Assembly: GCA_037833965.1 (NCBI GenBank)
Contig: AP031355.1
Coordinates: forward strand, 3,435,501-3,499,500
From: Marchantia polymorpha subsp. ruderalis
Taxonomy: Eukaryota > Streptophyta > Marchantiopsida > Marchantiales > Marchantiaceae
Direction: 5' to 3'
Length of the DNA stretch: 64,000 nt
Each line of letters opens with the position of its first letter. The stretch's first letter is position 1. Positions 41,773-51,734 of this stretch are shown here, one piece after another. The notes below the pieces were generated by a model. It was not told the origin of the DNA, ran no database searches, and was given only the letters and a program-made list of their open reading frames with translations. The position numbers and the translations under genes were made by a program.

Positions 41773-44329
41773 ATGTCGAAGGTTCCCCAGCTGCGAGTGT
41801 CTCCACTCAGGGTGCCGCAGATCGGTCTACGCGCATTTCAAGATGTGCTGTTGAGGCTGAAGCTCGATTTTCTCCTATGGGGGTGGAATTGGACATGTCC
41901 GGAGATGGTGCGCGAGTATCTGCAGGAGAGACACAAGCCTTCTCGCGGATTTCGCCCACACCCAGAGAGATGGGACATTTGCAATTGGGCGCAGGTGTTG
42001 GGCAGGTGTGCCGGCGAGGAAGGGGATCTCCTCTTCGAGGCCGATAGCGTGAAGGTGTCCCAGGAGGAAGAAGTCTCTTACAATGAGCTCTTCAAAGTGG
42101 CCAGACATCCCAAGAACGGTTTCCGGACACGGGATTACAAGGATCGATTGCGGAGAAATGTCGCGACGGCATTGCTGCAGATATTGCAGCCGACCAAGAC
42201 CGCTTACATGCATGGTTGGCAGGTAGAGTTCGTGGAGCTAGTGCTGTCAGGAGCTCCGGTGCATTGGGCACGGCTCCTGTGGAAGGTGACGCGCCAACAT
42301 GCGCAAGAAGAGAGGGGAGGAACCCTCAATCATCTATCGCCTTACTTAATCGTGTTTTACCGGGCGATGGGATGTTTGACGAATGCTGAGAAAACTCGAT
42401 TTCCGCAGCTAACCCGGACTTATCCAGGAAGGTATTCGAGGGAGGCCGAAGTAGACACGGATCCGGACGAGGAACCTGCCAGTACGCCTCCGGCTCCGGC
42501 TCCAGCAAGAGCAGCAGAAGAACGTCGAAGTGAGCGCCTTCCGCGAAAGCAGAAGTGGGATGAGAGACCTGAGGACAGGCAGCCGGAAGTGCCAGCTGCG
42601 CCGACTCGTGGTCGGCCCACCCCCGAGCCTCACAGTCGATCAAAACAGAGGGCACGCAAAATGCCAACTGTTACTGAGGAGACCAGGCGAACTCCGACCC
42701 GGCGGAATCTCACAAAGGAAGAGATAATCGCTCAGATTCTAGGGAAGACGGCAGATACCTCTGCACAGAAGGCACCACGGCCTTCGGGAGGAGATGGACG
42801 GACTGACAGCCGGCCGACTGCGAGTCGGATGACTGAAGGTCGACAAGCGGAAGGAAGGCCAACTGAACGGCGCGTTGAACCGGATAGCAGGCCGGAAGCA
42901 GAAGAGAGTTTGGCTGACGAGCCAACAATCCTCAGAGGGTCGTCTTCGGCGGAAGGCACTTCTGGAAGAACGCCATCAACAAGCAGGCCAAGTGGAGTCA
43001 AGACGCGCAGGGTGTATCCGACTCCCAGTCGGACAACTGCTGGTCGGCCGACTGCGAGTCGGACAACAGAGAGTCAGCCGGATTCGCCGACTGCGAGACG
43101 GATGGGGCCAACGACCAGTGTGCGGACGCCTTCGGCGGACGCACCTTCAGCAAGGACACCTTCCGCGCAGATTGCGCCGGAAGGACAGGCAGCAGAAGCG
43201 GGCGGTGCAAGAGTGACAAAAGTCACTGCGGCGTCGACCCCTTCACAAACCGAAGATCGAGCCGGAACAGGGGCTCAAGCAGTGGGATCTCCCACTGCCC
43301 TGGATATTTTAGCAGGCAGTGGAGCAGCAGTCGCAGCGGAAGCTGCTGCGCGCCACAGTTCCAGGGAGTCGCCAAGGGATTCGGTGGCGACTGAAATCCT
43401 CGAGACTGAGGATGAGACGAGCTCGGAAGAGCAAGAAGCGGATTCGGTGCAGAAAACGCCAACAGGGGTGCTGTGCGAACAGATAGTTCCACTCCTGCGA
43501 TATCTGGATCGCAAGACATCCAAATACGCAAGTGCTTTAAAAACCGCAGTCTTATGTGGAGACTATCAGGAGAAGGACGAGGAGCAAGGTGGCAAAGTGG
43601 GCCTCTAGGTGCGGAGTATATGTGGATAGGAACACCGCCCTCCGACAACACCTGGCGGTCACACAGAAGCTATACCAAGCCTTGCAGCAGCAGAGGGAGG
43701 AGGCGGCGACGAAAAGTCAGGCGGATGCCGAGCTAATACGAGCAAAGATCGAGTCGGAATTGCAGGAGGAGCGGAGACAGAACAAAGTCCTAGCAGCCGA
43801 GCTTGCGCGCCAGACGCGCGCCTTAGAAGAAAGTCAAAGAGCCCGCAAGGAGGATGAGGAGTTGCTGTGCAACTTGCAATCCGAGTGTTCGGATTTGAGG
43901 GCACAACGTGCGGGATTAGAAATGCAGCTGGCCGAGGTGGAGAGCAGCTGCAGGGCGCGAGGAGAGTTGGCGGCACAGGTGACTCGTTGTCTAAAAGGAT
44001 ACACCCATTGGGAGGTGGCAGCTCAAGAGAGGATCACACTCAGGGAGTTCGAGCTTCGGGCGGCGGCATTGACGGAAGGTGACAGTCGGAGTCGGCGGCG
44101 AGTGGCGAGAAAATTAGAAACCTTCTTGTCGGGTGCGCGCGACACTATGGCGCACTTGCAGTCGGAAGTCACCACAGCGCTCCGACGCCTGGGGTTACGC
44201 AGCCGGTCGGAAGACTGGCAAGGTAGAGATAGTAAGCGGAGCAGTCCGGCGCGCAGGAGGCGCAGCACCGGATCTGCTGAGTGCAGTAGAGTAGTTTGGT
44301 TTCGCGCAGATACTGCGAGTGGTAGATAG
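41773..44329 (+). pseudogene. LTR-borne ORF, element C, frameshifted
   Basis: C-subfamily homologue of the LTR protein, beginning MSKVPQLRVSPLRVPQIGLR in the AACGCAATG context shared with A/B. The N-domain aligns throughout (LDFLLWGWN, NWAQVLGRCAG, FRTRDYKDRLRRN, GGTLNHLSPYLIVFYR). The middle is Ser/Thr/Arg-rich and unlike A/B, and the C-terminal coiled coil is conserved. One frame runs to 43608; the coiled coil continues in another frame from about 43556, so a small indel near 43530-43555 breaks it. An in-frame extension upstream of 41773 has no ATG. Confidence 0.85.
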
Positions 44330-44362
44330 GATAGCATAGTGCTAGTTAGGATCTTTTGAGAG

Positions 44363-44391
44363 TATAGAGTAGATCAAGGCGTTTTGCCTTG
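44363..44391 (+). promoter_or_regulatory. Weak TATA box and start-site hairpin, element C
   Basis: TATAGAG at 44363-44369, then hairpin CAAGGC-GTTTT-GCCTTG at 44375-44391. Compared with A/B, both partners of the second stem pair changed (C-G to A-T). Confidence 0.6.
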
Positions 44392-45303
44392 GGACTCTTC
44401 CAGTTTCGGAAGTGCAGATCAGGAACTCACTTTCTTGGCGTGTTTGTGCATTTTGGTCCTGGCACCACGTAGAGAAGCTGCAGCATAGCGAAGTTACCGT
44501 ATGTTGTAGTTGAAGGCCTTCGGCTGAATGTTCAGAGCTAGTACCCGGTTAGAGACTTGAGTAGTGCGGATCTGCAGCTGCGGGTGATTTCTGATGCTCA
44601 GAGCCGGCTGCGAGTTAGATACTTGAACAGTTCCCCCTTACTCCTTCGAGTGACATATCCTGATTGTACTCCTACTGGAAGTTTCCCCTGAATGCCAATG
44701 TGAAGTTTCATTACTTCGTGTAAACCTTGGTTTGTAATTCAGGTTGTGTGTGTGTTACTGGATCGTGTTTTCAGTAAGTTCTCAGTCGGGTCTGCACTCC
44801 CTGCGTTTTGTGTGATAGTCGAGGGTGACGTCCACGGCGTACGTAGAGGCTTCGTTCCGAAGTGGGAAGTCCAGTCCGGGTACCCCCGCTAGTTCCTGGC
44901 GGAAGGGCAGTAAAAGCCGGAGTGGGAGGCACTACCTGCAGAACCTCTGAGTGAACTTGTGAGACACTTTCCTCCTGAAATCCGAAGCGGAGGTCCTGAC
45001 CGACCTCCGAGTTGTGCTTTTTGCCAGTTTCAGGTGTGTGTGTGTGTGTGTGTGTTGAGTGACCAAGCTGTACCGTGCATCCTCCGAGCATCCTCCGAGT
45101 TGAGATCCTCCTCCGAGTCGAGCCTCCGAGTCGAGCCTCCGAGTCGAGCACTGCAGTATTTCTGGGAGTGACAGTCGCCTAGAATTCAAACTCTACAAAA
45201 GTCTGTTAAATGTGACACTTTTACTCTGTGTGTTGCCTCTGTCCCTGTGGGTTCGATCTTTTTACCACCATACTGCAGTTTTAGCCTTTGGTGGGTTATT
45301 ACA

Positions 45304-46452
45304 GTACAATATAGAAAAGAGCCACGATGCTGTGAATGAAACTATCGGATCTTTTGTAGTCGTGATTGATTACAGCAATCAGCACAATCCGAAACGTGTA
45401 TATGTTGCACCGCTGGATTATAAGCACCAAACTTCATAGAGTTCGATTGTGTTTTGAGAATGAAAAAACCCATGCACCAAAGCATAAAGTAAACAGTAAC
45501 ATCTATTCCTTTGGCAATGGTTTGGATTTGGTAGGAAATCTCTTCTAGGATGTAATTGTGGAACTAATTTAGAAGGCGGATATTACTATATCTCAATGGA
45601 ATTACAGTTTTTGCAAACAACCCTACTCTCTTTTCAATGTAATCTTTTACATTAGAAGTTATCAAGGCATAGCTCTATAAGTTGATTACAAATATATTTT
45701 TTTTAGTTATATAGGTACAACTTCTAAAAAAAACACTAAAAACCAACTTATTTGGATACAGGCCTTCAACAGCAGTTGCGTATATGACATCAACTTTCAC
45801 CCATAAATTAGAAATGAAGGTGTTTGTGAACCTCTCCAATGAAGATTACCCGAGAAGCTTATTGCTCTGTGAGTGATTGTTGCTGCTAGATAAAGACATA
45901 TGACAAATTCACTTAGCTGCGAAATTGATCTCATTTGTGCATTAAAGACAGCAAGATATTCTTGTCAACGTCTAGAATCAGTAACTTATCTTCATTCTTC
46001 TAACTCATCCGGTGATATCTTGAAGGCTTTCAGAGAAAGTTTCATTAGCAAGAGTCACTAATGAGAATAACAATAATGGAATCTACTGGAAGTTCAGAAT
46101 CCTAACCAGGACAGATATTTAGTTGTTAATTTGAGAGAACCAAGTAAAACCATGTTTTTTAAGTCACTACAGGCAAGGATAAAGCTATGAAACAAAGAAG
46201 TGAAGATATATAATCTTTCGACCAAATCACTTTGTCCAGAGAAGCTGAAAATGTTGTGTGAATGAGAACTGAAAAAGACGAAATGAAATTGGCTGAGAAT
46301 CATCTTGAGGTAAAAGAGGCACACAATCTCTTACAATTAAAATATGGTACCGTATACGCATTTTCTATTGAAGGATTATACCCAAATTCGTTGTTAATTC
46401 AGATATTGTTGTTTCTTGGAACTCAAATATCTAAAGATGACACATCTTGCAA
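45304..46452. other. Low-copy AT-rich DNA, no gene recognised
   Basis: 3' flank of element C. No open frame resembles a known protein and no repeat structure was seen before the tRNA-like array. Confidence 0.45.
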
Positions 46453-46523
46453 GACCCAGGAAGGACTTGCACCCATAGCACAGATCCAGTGCTTATAAAG
46501 CTATCGCATTGAGCTACTGGGCC
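46453..46523 (-). repeat. tRNA-like unit 1 (degenerate)
   Basis: Acceptor arms partly decayed (GACCCAGG on the plus strand); A-box half retained. Confidence 0.6.
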
Positions 46524-46648
46524 ATTCACAGGAACACACATGACGACGCGCTACAAGAAGAAGTATAGTCCATGACCCATTTAGTTTTCAAACTGAAGAA
46601 TGTGCACCACAGTCCTCATGTTCTCATAACAGCAATCAAAACGTGTAA

Positions 46649-46719
46649 GGCCCAGGGAGAACTTGAACCCACATCACATATCCATTGCTTGGAAGGCTCT
46701 CGCATTGAGCTACTGGGCC
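46649..46719 (-). repeat. tRNA-like unit 2
   Basis: 71 nt with intact D arm; TTTT follows the 3' end. Confidence 0.72.
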
Positions 46720-46843
46720 ATTCACAGACGCCACATGACGATTCCCTACAAGAAGAAGCATACTCCGTGACTCATGGAGTTTTCGAACTGACGAATTTGC
46801 AACACAGTCCTCATGCTCTCATAACAACAATCAAAACTTGTAA

Positions 46844-46914
46844 GGCCCAGGCAGAACTTGAACCCGCAACACAGATCCATTGCTTGGAAGGCTCTCGCCT
46901 TGAGCTACTGGGCC
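46844..46914 (-). repeat. tRNA-like unit 3
   Basis: 71 nt; acceptor stem perfect, one change in the D loop region. Confidence 0.75.
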
Positions 46915-47039
46915 ATTCACAGTCGCCTCATGACGAATCACTACAAAAAGATGTATACTCCGTGGACTCATGGAGTTTTTGAACAGAAGAATTTGCACCA
47001 CAGCCCTCATGTTCTCAAAACAACAATCAAAACTTGTAA

Positions 47040-47110
47040 GGCCCAGGCAGGACTTGAACCCGCAGCACAGATCCATTGCTTGGAAGGCTCTCACATTGAG
47101 CTACTGGGCC
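47040..47110 (-). repeat. tRNA-like unit 4 (best conserved)
   Basis: 71 nt, perfect acceptor and D stems, T arm GCGGG-TTCAAGT-CCTGC. Segment lengths agree with a canonical tRNA, but the anticodon stem does not pair in register. Confidence 0.78.
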
Positions 47111-47234
47111 ATTCACAGTCGCCACATGACGACTCCCTACAAGAAGATGCTCTCTCCGTGACAAATAGAGTTTTTGAACAGAAGAATTTACACCACAGTC
47201 CTCATGTTCTCATAACGACAATCAAAACTTGTAA

Positions 47235-47265
47235 GGCCCAGGCAGGACTTGAACATTCAGCACAG
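47235..47265 (-). repeat. tRNA-like unit 5 (truncated)
   Basis: Only the acceptor 3' arm and T arm remain. The D and anticodon half is replaced directly by spacer sequence. Confidence 0.7.
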
Positions 47266-47402
47266 ATGACGACGCACTACATTGCTTTGCAACACACATG
47301 ACGCACTTAAAAGATAAGCATTGTACAGAACTCATGGAGAGTAACAGTGGAAAAATCTGCCCAACAGTCCTTATGTTCTCGTAACTATATCCAAATTTTC
47401 AA

Positions 47403-47472
47403 GGCCCAGGCAGGACTTGAACCCACAGCACAGACCAATTTCTTGGAAGCTCTCGCATTGAGTTATTGGGCC
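47403..47472 (-). repeat. tRNA-like unit 6
   Basis: 70 nt; one base missing in the anticodon region. Confidence 0.7.
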
Positions 47473-47601
47473 ATTCACAGAAACACACATGACGACGCAC
47501 TACAAAAAGAAGCATTAAACGGAACTCATGGAGTGTAACAGTTGAAAAATCTGCCCAACAGTCCTTATCCAGAACATCATAATCAGAACCAAAACTCACA
47601 A

Positions 47602-47672
47602 GGCACGGGCAGGACTGGAACCCGTAGCACAGATCCATTTCTTGGAAGGCTCTCGCATTGAGCTACTGGGCC
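47602..47672 (-). repeat. tRNA-like unit 7
   Basis: 71 nt; one acceptor substitution (plus-strand GGCACGG). Confidence 0.7.
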
Positions 47673-47796
47673 TTTCACAGTCACCATATCACGACACATT
47701 ACAAGAAGAAGCATACTCCGTGACTTATGTAGTTTTAGAACTGAAGAATTTGCACCACAGTCCTCATGTTCCCAGAAAAACAATCAAAACTTGTAA

Positions 47797-47867
47797 GGCC
47801 CAGGCAGGACTTGAACCTGCAGCCCAGATCCATCGCTTGGTATGCTGTCGCATTGAGCTACTGGGCC
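47797..47867 (-). repeat. tRNA-like unit 8
   Basis: 71 nt; perfect acceptor arms, changes in the anticodon region; TTTT follows. Confidence 0.72.
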
Positions 47868-48143
47868 ATTCACAGGACCACACAAGACGACTCATTACAA
47901 GAAGAAGCGTACTTAGTGAGTCCTGTAGTTTTATAATTGAAGAATTGCACCAGTCTTTGAACTATTTGCACCAGTCCTTACTTGAAGGCTCTTGAAGGCT
48001 CTTACGCTGAGCTAGTTGGCACTGGAATGGCGGAAAGTGATTAGTGTAAGCAAGTTTATAACGCATCACGTCACCACTGGATGAACAGATGATTTCACAT
48101 TCCAATATGATACGTTCTCATATTTGAAATCCGAAAGTACTCC

Positions 48144-48214
48144 GGCCCAGGCAGGATATGAACTGGCATCACACATGCCTAACTTCGAAGGCTCTTCGAT
48201 TTAACTACTAGACC
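48144..48214 (-). repeat. tRNA-like unit 9 (diverged)
   Basis: Acceptor and T arm recognisable; D arm eroded; spacing to the neighbours is larger than in the core array. Confidence 0.55.
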
Positions 48215-48383
48215 ATTTATATTCATTTGGTTGAGGTTATGAAATTCTCCAAGTATAAATAATACTAGAGGACACCCGTTGAGATAATTTGTCATAGTAA
48301 TGTGATGCCTATAAGTAGATATGATGCGTGGATGAATGTAAGGATTCAGTCAAGTTATCATAAATAATACAGAAAGAAATCGC

Positions 48384-48455
48384 AGCCCATGCAGGACTTC
48401 AACCCGGGGCAGACATACACGAGCTGGAAGGCTCTTCCATTGAGCTCCCTGGGCC
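48384..48455 (-). repeat. tRNA-like unit 10 (diverged)
   Basis: 72 nt with an extra base in the acceptor region (CTCCCTGGGCC on the plus strand). Confidence 0.55.
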
Positions 48456-49360
48456 ATTCAAATGAGGACAATTGTGTGATCCAACTAGAGACAATACTGC
48501 AGTTAATCATTTTTGTAGGAATGACATATTCTTACAAAGAACACAAAGGGAGTGGCTGCCTAGGCGGAATTCACAGGACAGACACATGAAAAGGAAGGTA
48601 CTTGCACTGAACTACTTGGCCATTGGCCTGGGAAGGGTTAGGAGTACGATATGATAGATCAACTAAATCGAACTTAATATACTTCACTCCCCGTGTAGTG
48701 TCACATGCTTTTGCACTGAGCTAATGAACCAGGGACAATTATGACACAGAACCAGCTTTTTTTGGGATAACATCTACGCGTGCAAATACACTTATTTTCT
48801 ATCGGTAAACAGCACAGTCATCTAATGCAATTCCCACCCACAGTCGAAAGTACTGGTCCAGAAGACTCTAAACTGAATCACAGTTTTTGTAGACAGAATT
48901 TAATTTTTACAAATCTAGGTCCGACAGATGAAAGCCTCTAGAAATTCGTTGTCAGATGAGAGTCCGATTTTCAGATAAAGCCTCATGGTTATCACATAGA
49001 GGATCAGGCCATAGTGGAGAACCTATCTTAATAGATCAGTTCGTCCGTTACCAATCAATGCTTGTACTCATCAAGCCTTTGGGTAAGAAAAGTAAGTCTC
49101 AACTGATACAGTTTGTCAGTCACGAGTCATGGTCTGTTTTTATAGGCAGGAATCAAATGTCTTCAGGTGAAAGGCCCAGGAGCTGATCCAAGCAATGGAT
49201 GTGTCATTTGATACCCAAGTCCTACTTTGGCTGAAATATTTTTCTTGTTTTTTTATGAGAACGTAACCGAATGAAATGTGTAGTCAACAGCTGTTACACT
49301 ACATTAGTACCGGAGTATGTCATCTTCTATTCGTAAGTTTTCTCGTTACTTCATATAAAT
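48456..49360. other. Low-copy DNA with two A-box scraps
   Basis: No gene recognised. Minus-strand tRNA-like A-box halves, without the T-arm half, appear at about 48597-48630 and 48707-48733, suggesting further eroded units. Confidence 0.4.
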
Positions 49361-49430
49361 GGCCCTGTAGCTCAATGCAAGATCCATCCAAGGTATGTAT
49401 CTGCCTGGTGTAAGCTTTAAACTCCCCACC
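49361..49430 (+). repeat. Isolated tRNA-like sequence, plus strand
   Basis: GGCCCTGTAGCTCAATGCAA resembles the A-box half of the array units but in the opposite orientation. The following bases drift from the unit and no clear B box is seen. Confidence 0.4.
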
Positions 49431-49794
49431 CCTTTGCGTTTGAGTCCGGATGGGGGTTCAGAGCGAACAAGGATAAAACACTAACACTCATGAAACTGCA
49501 CTTAGACAAAAGCCATTCGGGCTACCTCTACTATTGCCAATCAACCCTAGCTATCATATCCTAACTCTTTTCTCTCCTCCCCCACGAGAGGAAACAACAC
49601 ACAGAAAAAGAAAACTGCCCCCGCACACCACCGACACACTCCACTAAAATCCACGAGCACCCGCAGCCACCGGCCTGCCGAGCCAACCCTAACCTTAATT
49701 CAAAACCTAATCCTAAATCTGAGTCTAACTCTAAACCCTCTGGACTGAGCCGCGAGCCGCCACACTTATACATTCCACATTCATGACCATGCCG
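49431..49794. other. Low-copy DNA with degenerate telomere-like tract
   Basis: No gene recognised. Around 49683-49741 the plus strand is rich in CCTAA- and CTAAA-type motifs, a loose CCCTAAA-like tract. Confidence 0.4.
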
Positions 49795-49978
49795 ACTTCC
49801 GCCGTCGGAAATCTTTTCCCGCTCACCACCAAAGGCATCCTACCGCCGAAGGCCCTTGCGCCGAAGGCAACTTACCGCCGAAGGCACTCTTCCACACCTT
49901 TGCCTATCTATAACAGTCACTTCCGACACTCATTACTCACTAATCGCTGATCCGTTTGAAACGTTCTTGAGCTCATTG
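49795..49978 (-). repeat. LTR remnant E, segment 1
   Basis: The reverse complement aligns with 51191-51330 of the neighbouring solo LTR (shared GACTGTTA, ATAGGCAAAGGTG and GCCTTCGGCGGT stretches). E continues at 52653-52728 and 57447-57484 and was split by later insertions. It ends in CATTG, the target site of the first solo LTR. Confidence 0.75.
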
Positions 49979-50099
49979 TGTGGTAACCCACTTTTTGTTT
50001 TTCGCCGGAACTAAAACATTTTTGATTAGTAAGTACCGTGGTAGCAGCTGTAAATAGTAATCGGTACGCAAAGCCAGAGTAAAAAGAGGATCGAGGACA

Positions 50100-50138
50100 G
50101 TCAAGGGGTTTTGTGGCCTAAGCCCAAAACCCCTTGAC
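50100..50138. repeat. Perfect 14-bp-stem hairpin in solo LTR 1
   Basis: GTCAAGGGGTTTTG pairs exactly with CAAAACCCCTTGAC around an 11-base loop that can add GGC/GCC pairs. It lies about 120 bp inside the LTR. Confidence 0.75.
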
Positions 50139-50436
50139 TTGGAATGGAACGGGCGGTTCACGCTGCAGGACTCGCTTCGAGCACCTTCGGCGGTAGATCA
50201 CTCATAACTTCCTCAATTCTTAACGCCTTGAGTTACTTAGGGTCTCGTTGGAAAGAACTCAACGCGCTCGTTCTAACAAGCCCAAGAACGCCTGGAACGG
50301 ATGAGTACTCAGGGAGTTGTGACTGTCGGAAGATGCGAAGGAGAACGCCTACGGATAGGCGGAAGGAGTTCGTCGTCGGCAGAATATCCACCTTCGGCCC
50401 TGGATGTTCGCCTTCCGCGACGGACGTCTTCGGGTC

Positions 50437-51067
50437 AACTTCAAGTCGGCAAACTCGGAGTCGGAGAACTCGGAGTTGGCAAACTGGAGGTCGGCGAACT
50501 CGAGGTCAAAGAACTTCAAGTCGGGAAACTCGGAGTCTGCAAACTTGAGGTCGGCGAACTCGAGGTCAAAGAACTTCAAGTCAGCAAACTCGGAGTCGGC
50601 AAACTTGAGGTCGGCGAACTCGAGGTCGGCGAACTTCAAGTCAGCAAACTCGGAGTCGGCAAACTTGAGGTCGGCGAACTCGAGGTCGGCGAACTTCAAG
50701 TCAGCAAACTCGGAGTCGGCAAACTTGAGGTCGGCGAACTCGAGGTCGGCGAACTTCAAGTCGGCAAACTCGGAGTCGGAGAACTCGGAGTTGGCAAACT
50801 GGAGGTCGGCGAACTCGAGGTCAAAGAACTTCAAGTCGGGAAACTCGGAGTCTGCAAACTTGAGGTCGGCGAACTCGAGGTCGGCGAACTTCAAGTCAGC
50901 AAACTCGGAGTCGGCAAACTTGAGGTCGGCGAACTCGAGGTCGGCGAACTTCAAGTCAGCAAACTCGGAGTCGGCAAACTTGAGGTCGGCGAACTCGAGG
51001 TCGGCGAACTTCAAGTCAGCAAACTCAGGAGTCGGCAAACTTGAGGTCAGAGAACTCGGAGTCGGCG
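50437..51067. repeat. Hierarchical 15-bp minisatellite
   Basis: The basic unit is TCGGCGAACTTGAGG and variants. Four units form a 60-bp repeat (50581, 50641, 50701), and the array has a 315-bp (21-unit) higher period (50461 against 50776). All frames can stay open because the unit is a multiple of three. The minus strand reads as ADLKF/ADLEF/ADSEF pentapeptides from 51038 to 50349, and one plus frame as SANLR/SANSR/SANFK. No ATG opens the minus-strand frame. Confidence 0.92.
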
Positions 51068-51326
51068 AAACATCGTGCGGGCGCCTTCGGCGATAACAGA
51101 TAACAAGCCTTCAACAGTGTGCCTTCGGCGAAGGATAAAACCGGCATAACTCTTTCAACTCGTAACGGTTTGACTCAGTTAGGGTCTCGTTAGAAAGAGC
51201 TCGACGCGCTCGTTCCAACGAGCCCAAGAACTCTTGAAACGGATCAAGGATCTGTGAGTTATGGGTGTCGGGAGTGACTGTTACAAATAGGCAAAGGTGC
51301 TGAAGTGCGTCTTCGGCGGTCAACGC

Positions 51327-51427
51327 CTTCGGCGAACTTGGAGTCGGCGAACTTGAGGTCGGCGAACTCGAGGTCGGCGAACTTCAAGTCGGCAAACTCG
51401 GAGTCGGCGAACTCGAGGTCGGCAAAC
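51327..51427. repeat. Second, short 15-bp array
   Basis: About six further units of the same family (GGCGAACTTGAGGTC type), separated from the main array by about 260 bp of ordinary LTR sequence. Confidence 0.85.
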
Positions 51428-51600
51428 CGGATGCGGTTCAGAGATCTTGCGGAGTCCATATCTCTGCGATGGACGGTCGGATGGATCTGAAATTTGGTGG
51501 GGCCGTTGATCTCAGTCGGCCACGCATGCCTGCAAATATTCAGCCTCAGATCTCGGATGTAAAGACGCTGGCGGCTCTGTACAGTAGGCTTAGGATTCAA

Positions 51601-51632
51601 ATTTAGGGTTAGGGTTAGATTTAGGTTGTAAG
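51601..51632 (+). repeat. Telomere-like tract inside solo LTR 1
   Basis: TTTAGGGTTAGGGTTAGA followed by TTTAGG, resembling the plant telomere unit TTTAGGG but too short and irregular to be a telomere. Confidence 0.5.
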
Positions 51633-51727
51633 TTAGAGGAGAAGGCAGCCGCCGACTCCTCAGGTGTAGGATCTGTTGCGGCTCGCACCCTAGCGGGTAG
51701 TGTAGTGTTAGTTAGGACCTTAGAGGG

Positions 51728-51734
51728 TATAAAG
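51728..51734 (+). promoter_or_regulatory. TATA box, solo LTR 1
   Basis: TATAAAG at the position of the other LTR promoters. The following hairpin arms (CAAGGC, GCCCTGG) are imperfect here. Confidence 0.55.

Larger units (their letters stand above)
34117..45303 (+). mobile_element. Element C: second-subfamily Ty3/gypsy element, 5' LTR truncated
   Basis: Plus-strand element with only the last 499 bp of its 5' LTR, a primer site, intact gag-protease, UAG, a damaged pol, a polypurine tract and a complete 4888-bp 3' LTR (40416-45303). LTR termini are TGTGGTAACAC and GGGTTATTACA. The overlapping LTR parts are nearly identical apart from one 13-bp repeat unit (GAGCCTCCGAGTC) and one substitution, so the element is not old. 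Its 3' flank begins GTACA. The left flank is lost, so the target duplication cannot be tested. Confidence 0.93.
40416..45303 (+). repeat. Element C 3' LTR
   Basis: 4888 bp. Non-coding palindrome-rich start (40416-41772), LTR frame 41773-44329 (frameshifted), TATA-like box near 44363, R-U5 to 45303. It shares its layout and ends with the A/B LTRs but little sequence in the non-coding part, and lacks the U5 block duplication seen in B. Confidence 0.94.
46453..48455 (-). repeat. Tandem array of tRNA-like units
   Basis: About ten head-to-tail units on the minus strand, mostly 194-199 bp apart. Each has a 70-72-nt tRNA-like head and a shared spacer of about 125 bp. The head has perfect 7-bp acceptor arms (GGCCCAG with CTGGGCC), a 4-bp D stem (GCTC with GAGC), a 5-bp T arm with loop TTCAAGT, an A-box-like TAGCTCAATGCG and a B-box-like GGTTCAAGTCC. 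The anticodon arm is poor (TCCA-AGCAA-TGGA at best), so no anticodon is assigned; TTCCAA recalls tRNA-Gly(UCC). About 10 nt after most heads lies TTTT, a possible Pol III terminator. Units are degenerate and one is truncated. No poly-A tail is present, unlike typical SINEs. Confidence 0.82.

Noticed and set aside
46649-47867. Functional tRNA genes
   Set aside because: Acceptor, D and T arms are good, but the anticodon stem does not pair in register in any copy inspected.
46453-48455. CRISPR-like array
   Set aside because: The repeated part is a tRNA-like head with a homologous spacer of about 125 bp. Spacers are copies of each other, not unique, and the setting is a plant genome.
49683-49741. 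Telomere or interstitial telomere
   Set aside because: The motifs are too irregular and short, and the flanks are ordinary internal sequence.
50301-51096. Plus-strand repeat proteins over the minisatellite
   Set aside because: Two plus frames are open only because the unit is 15 bp. There is no domain continuity with the LTR protein and no promoter assignment.
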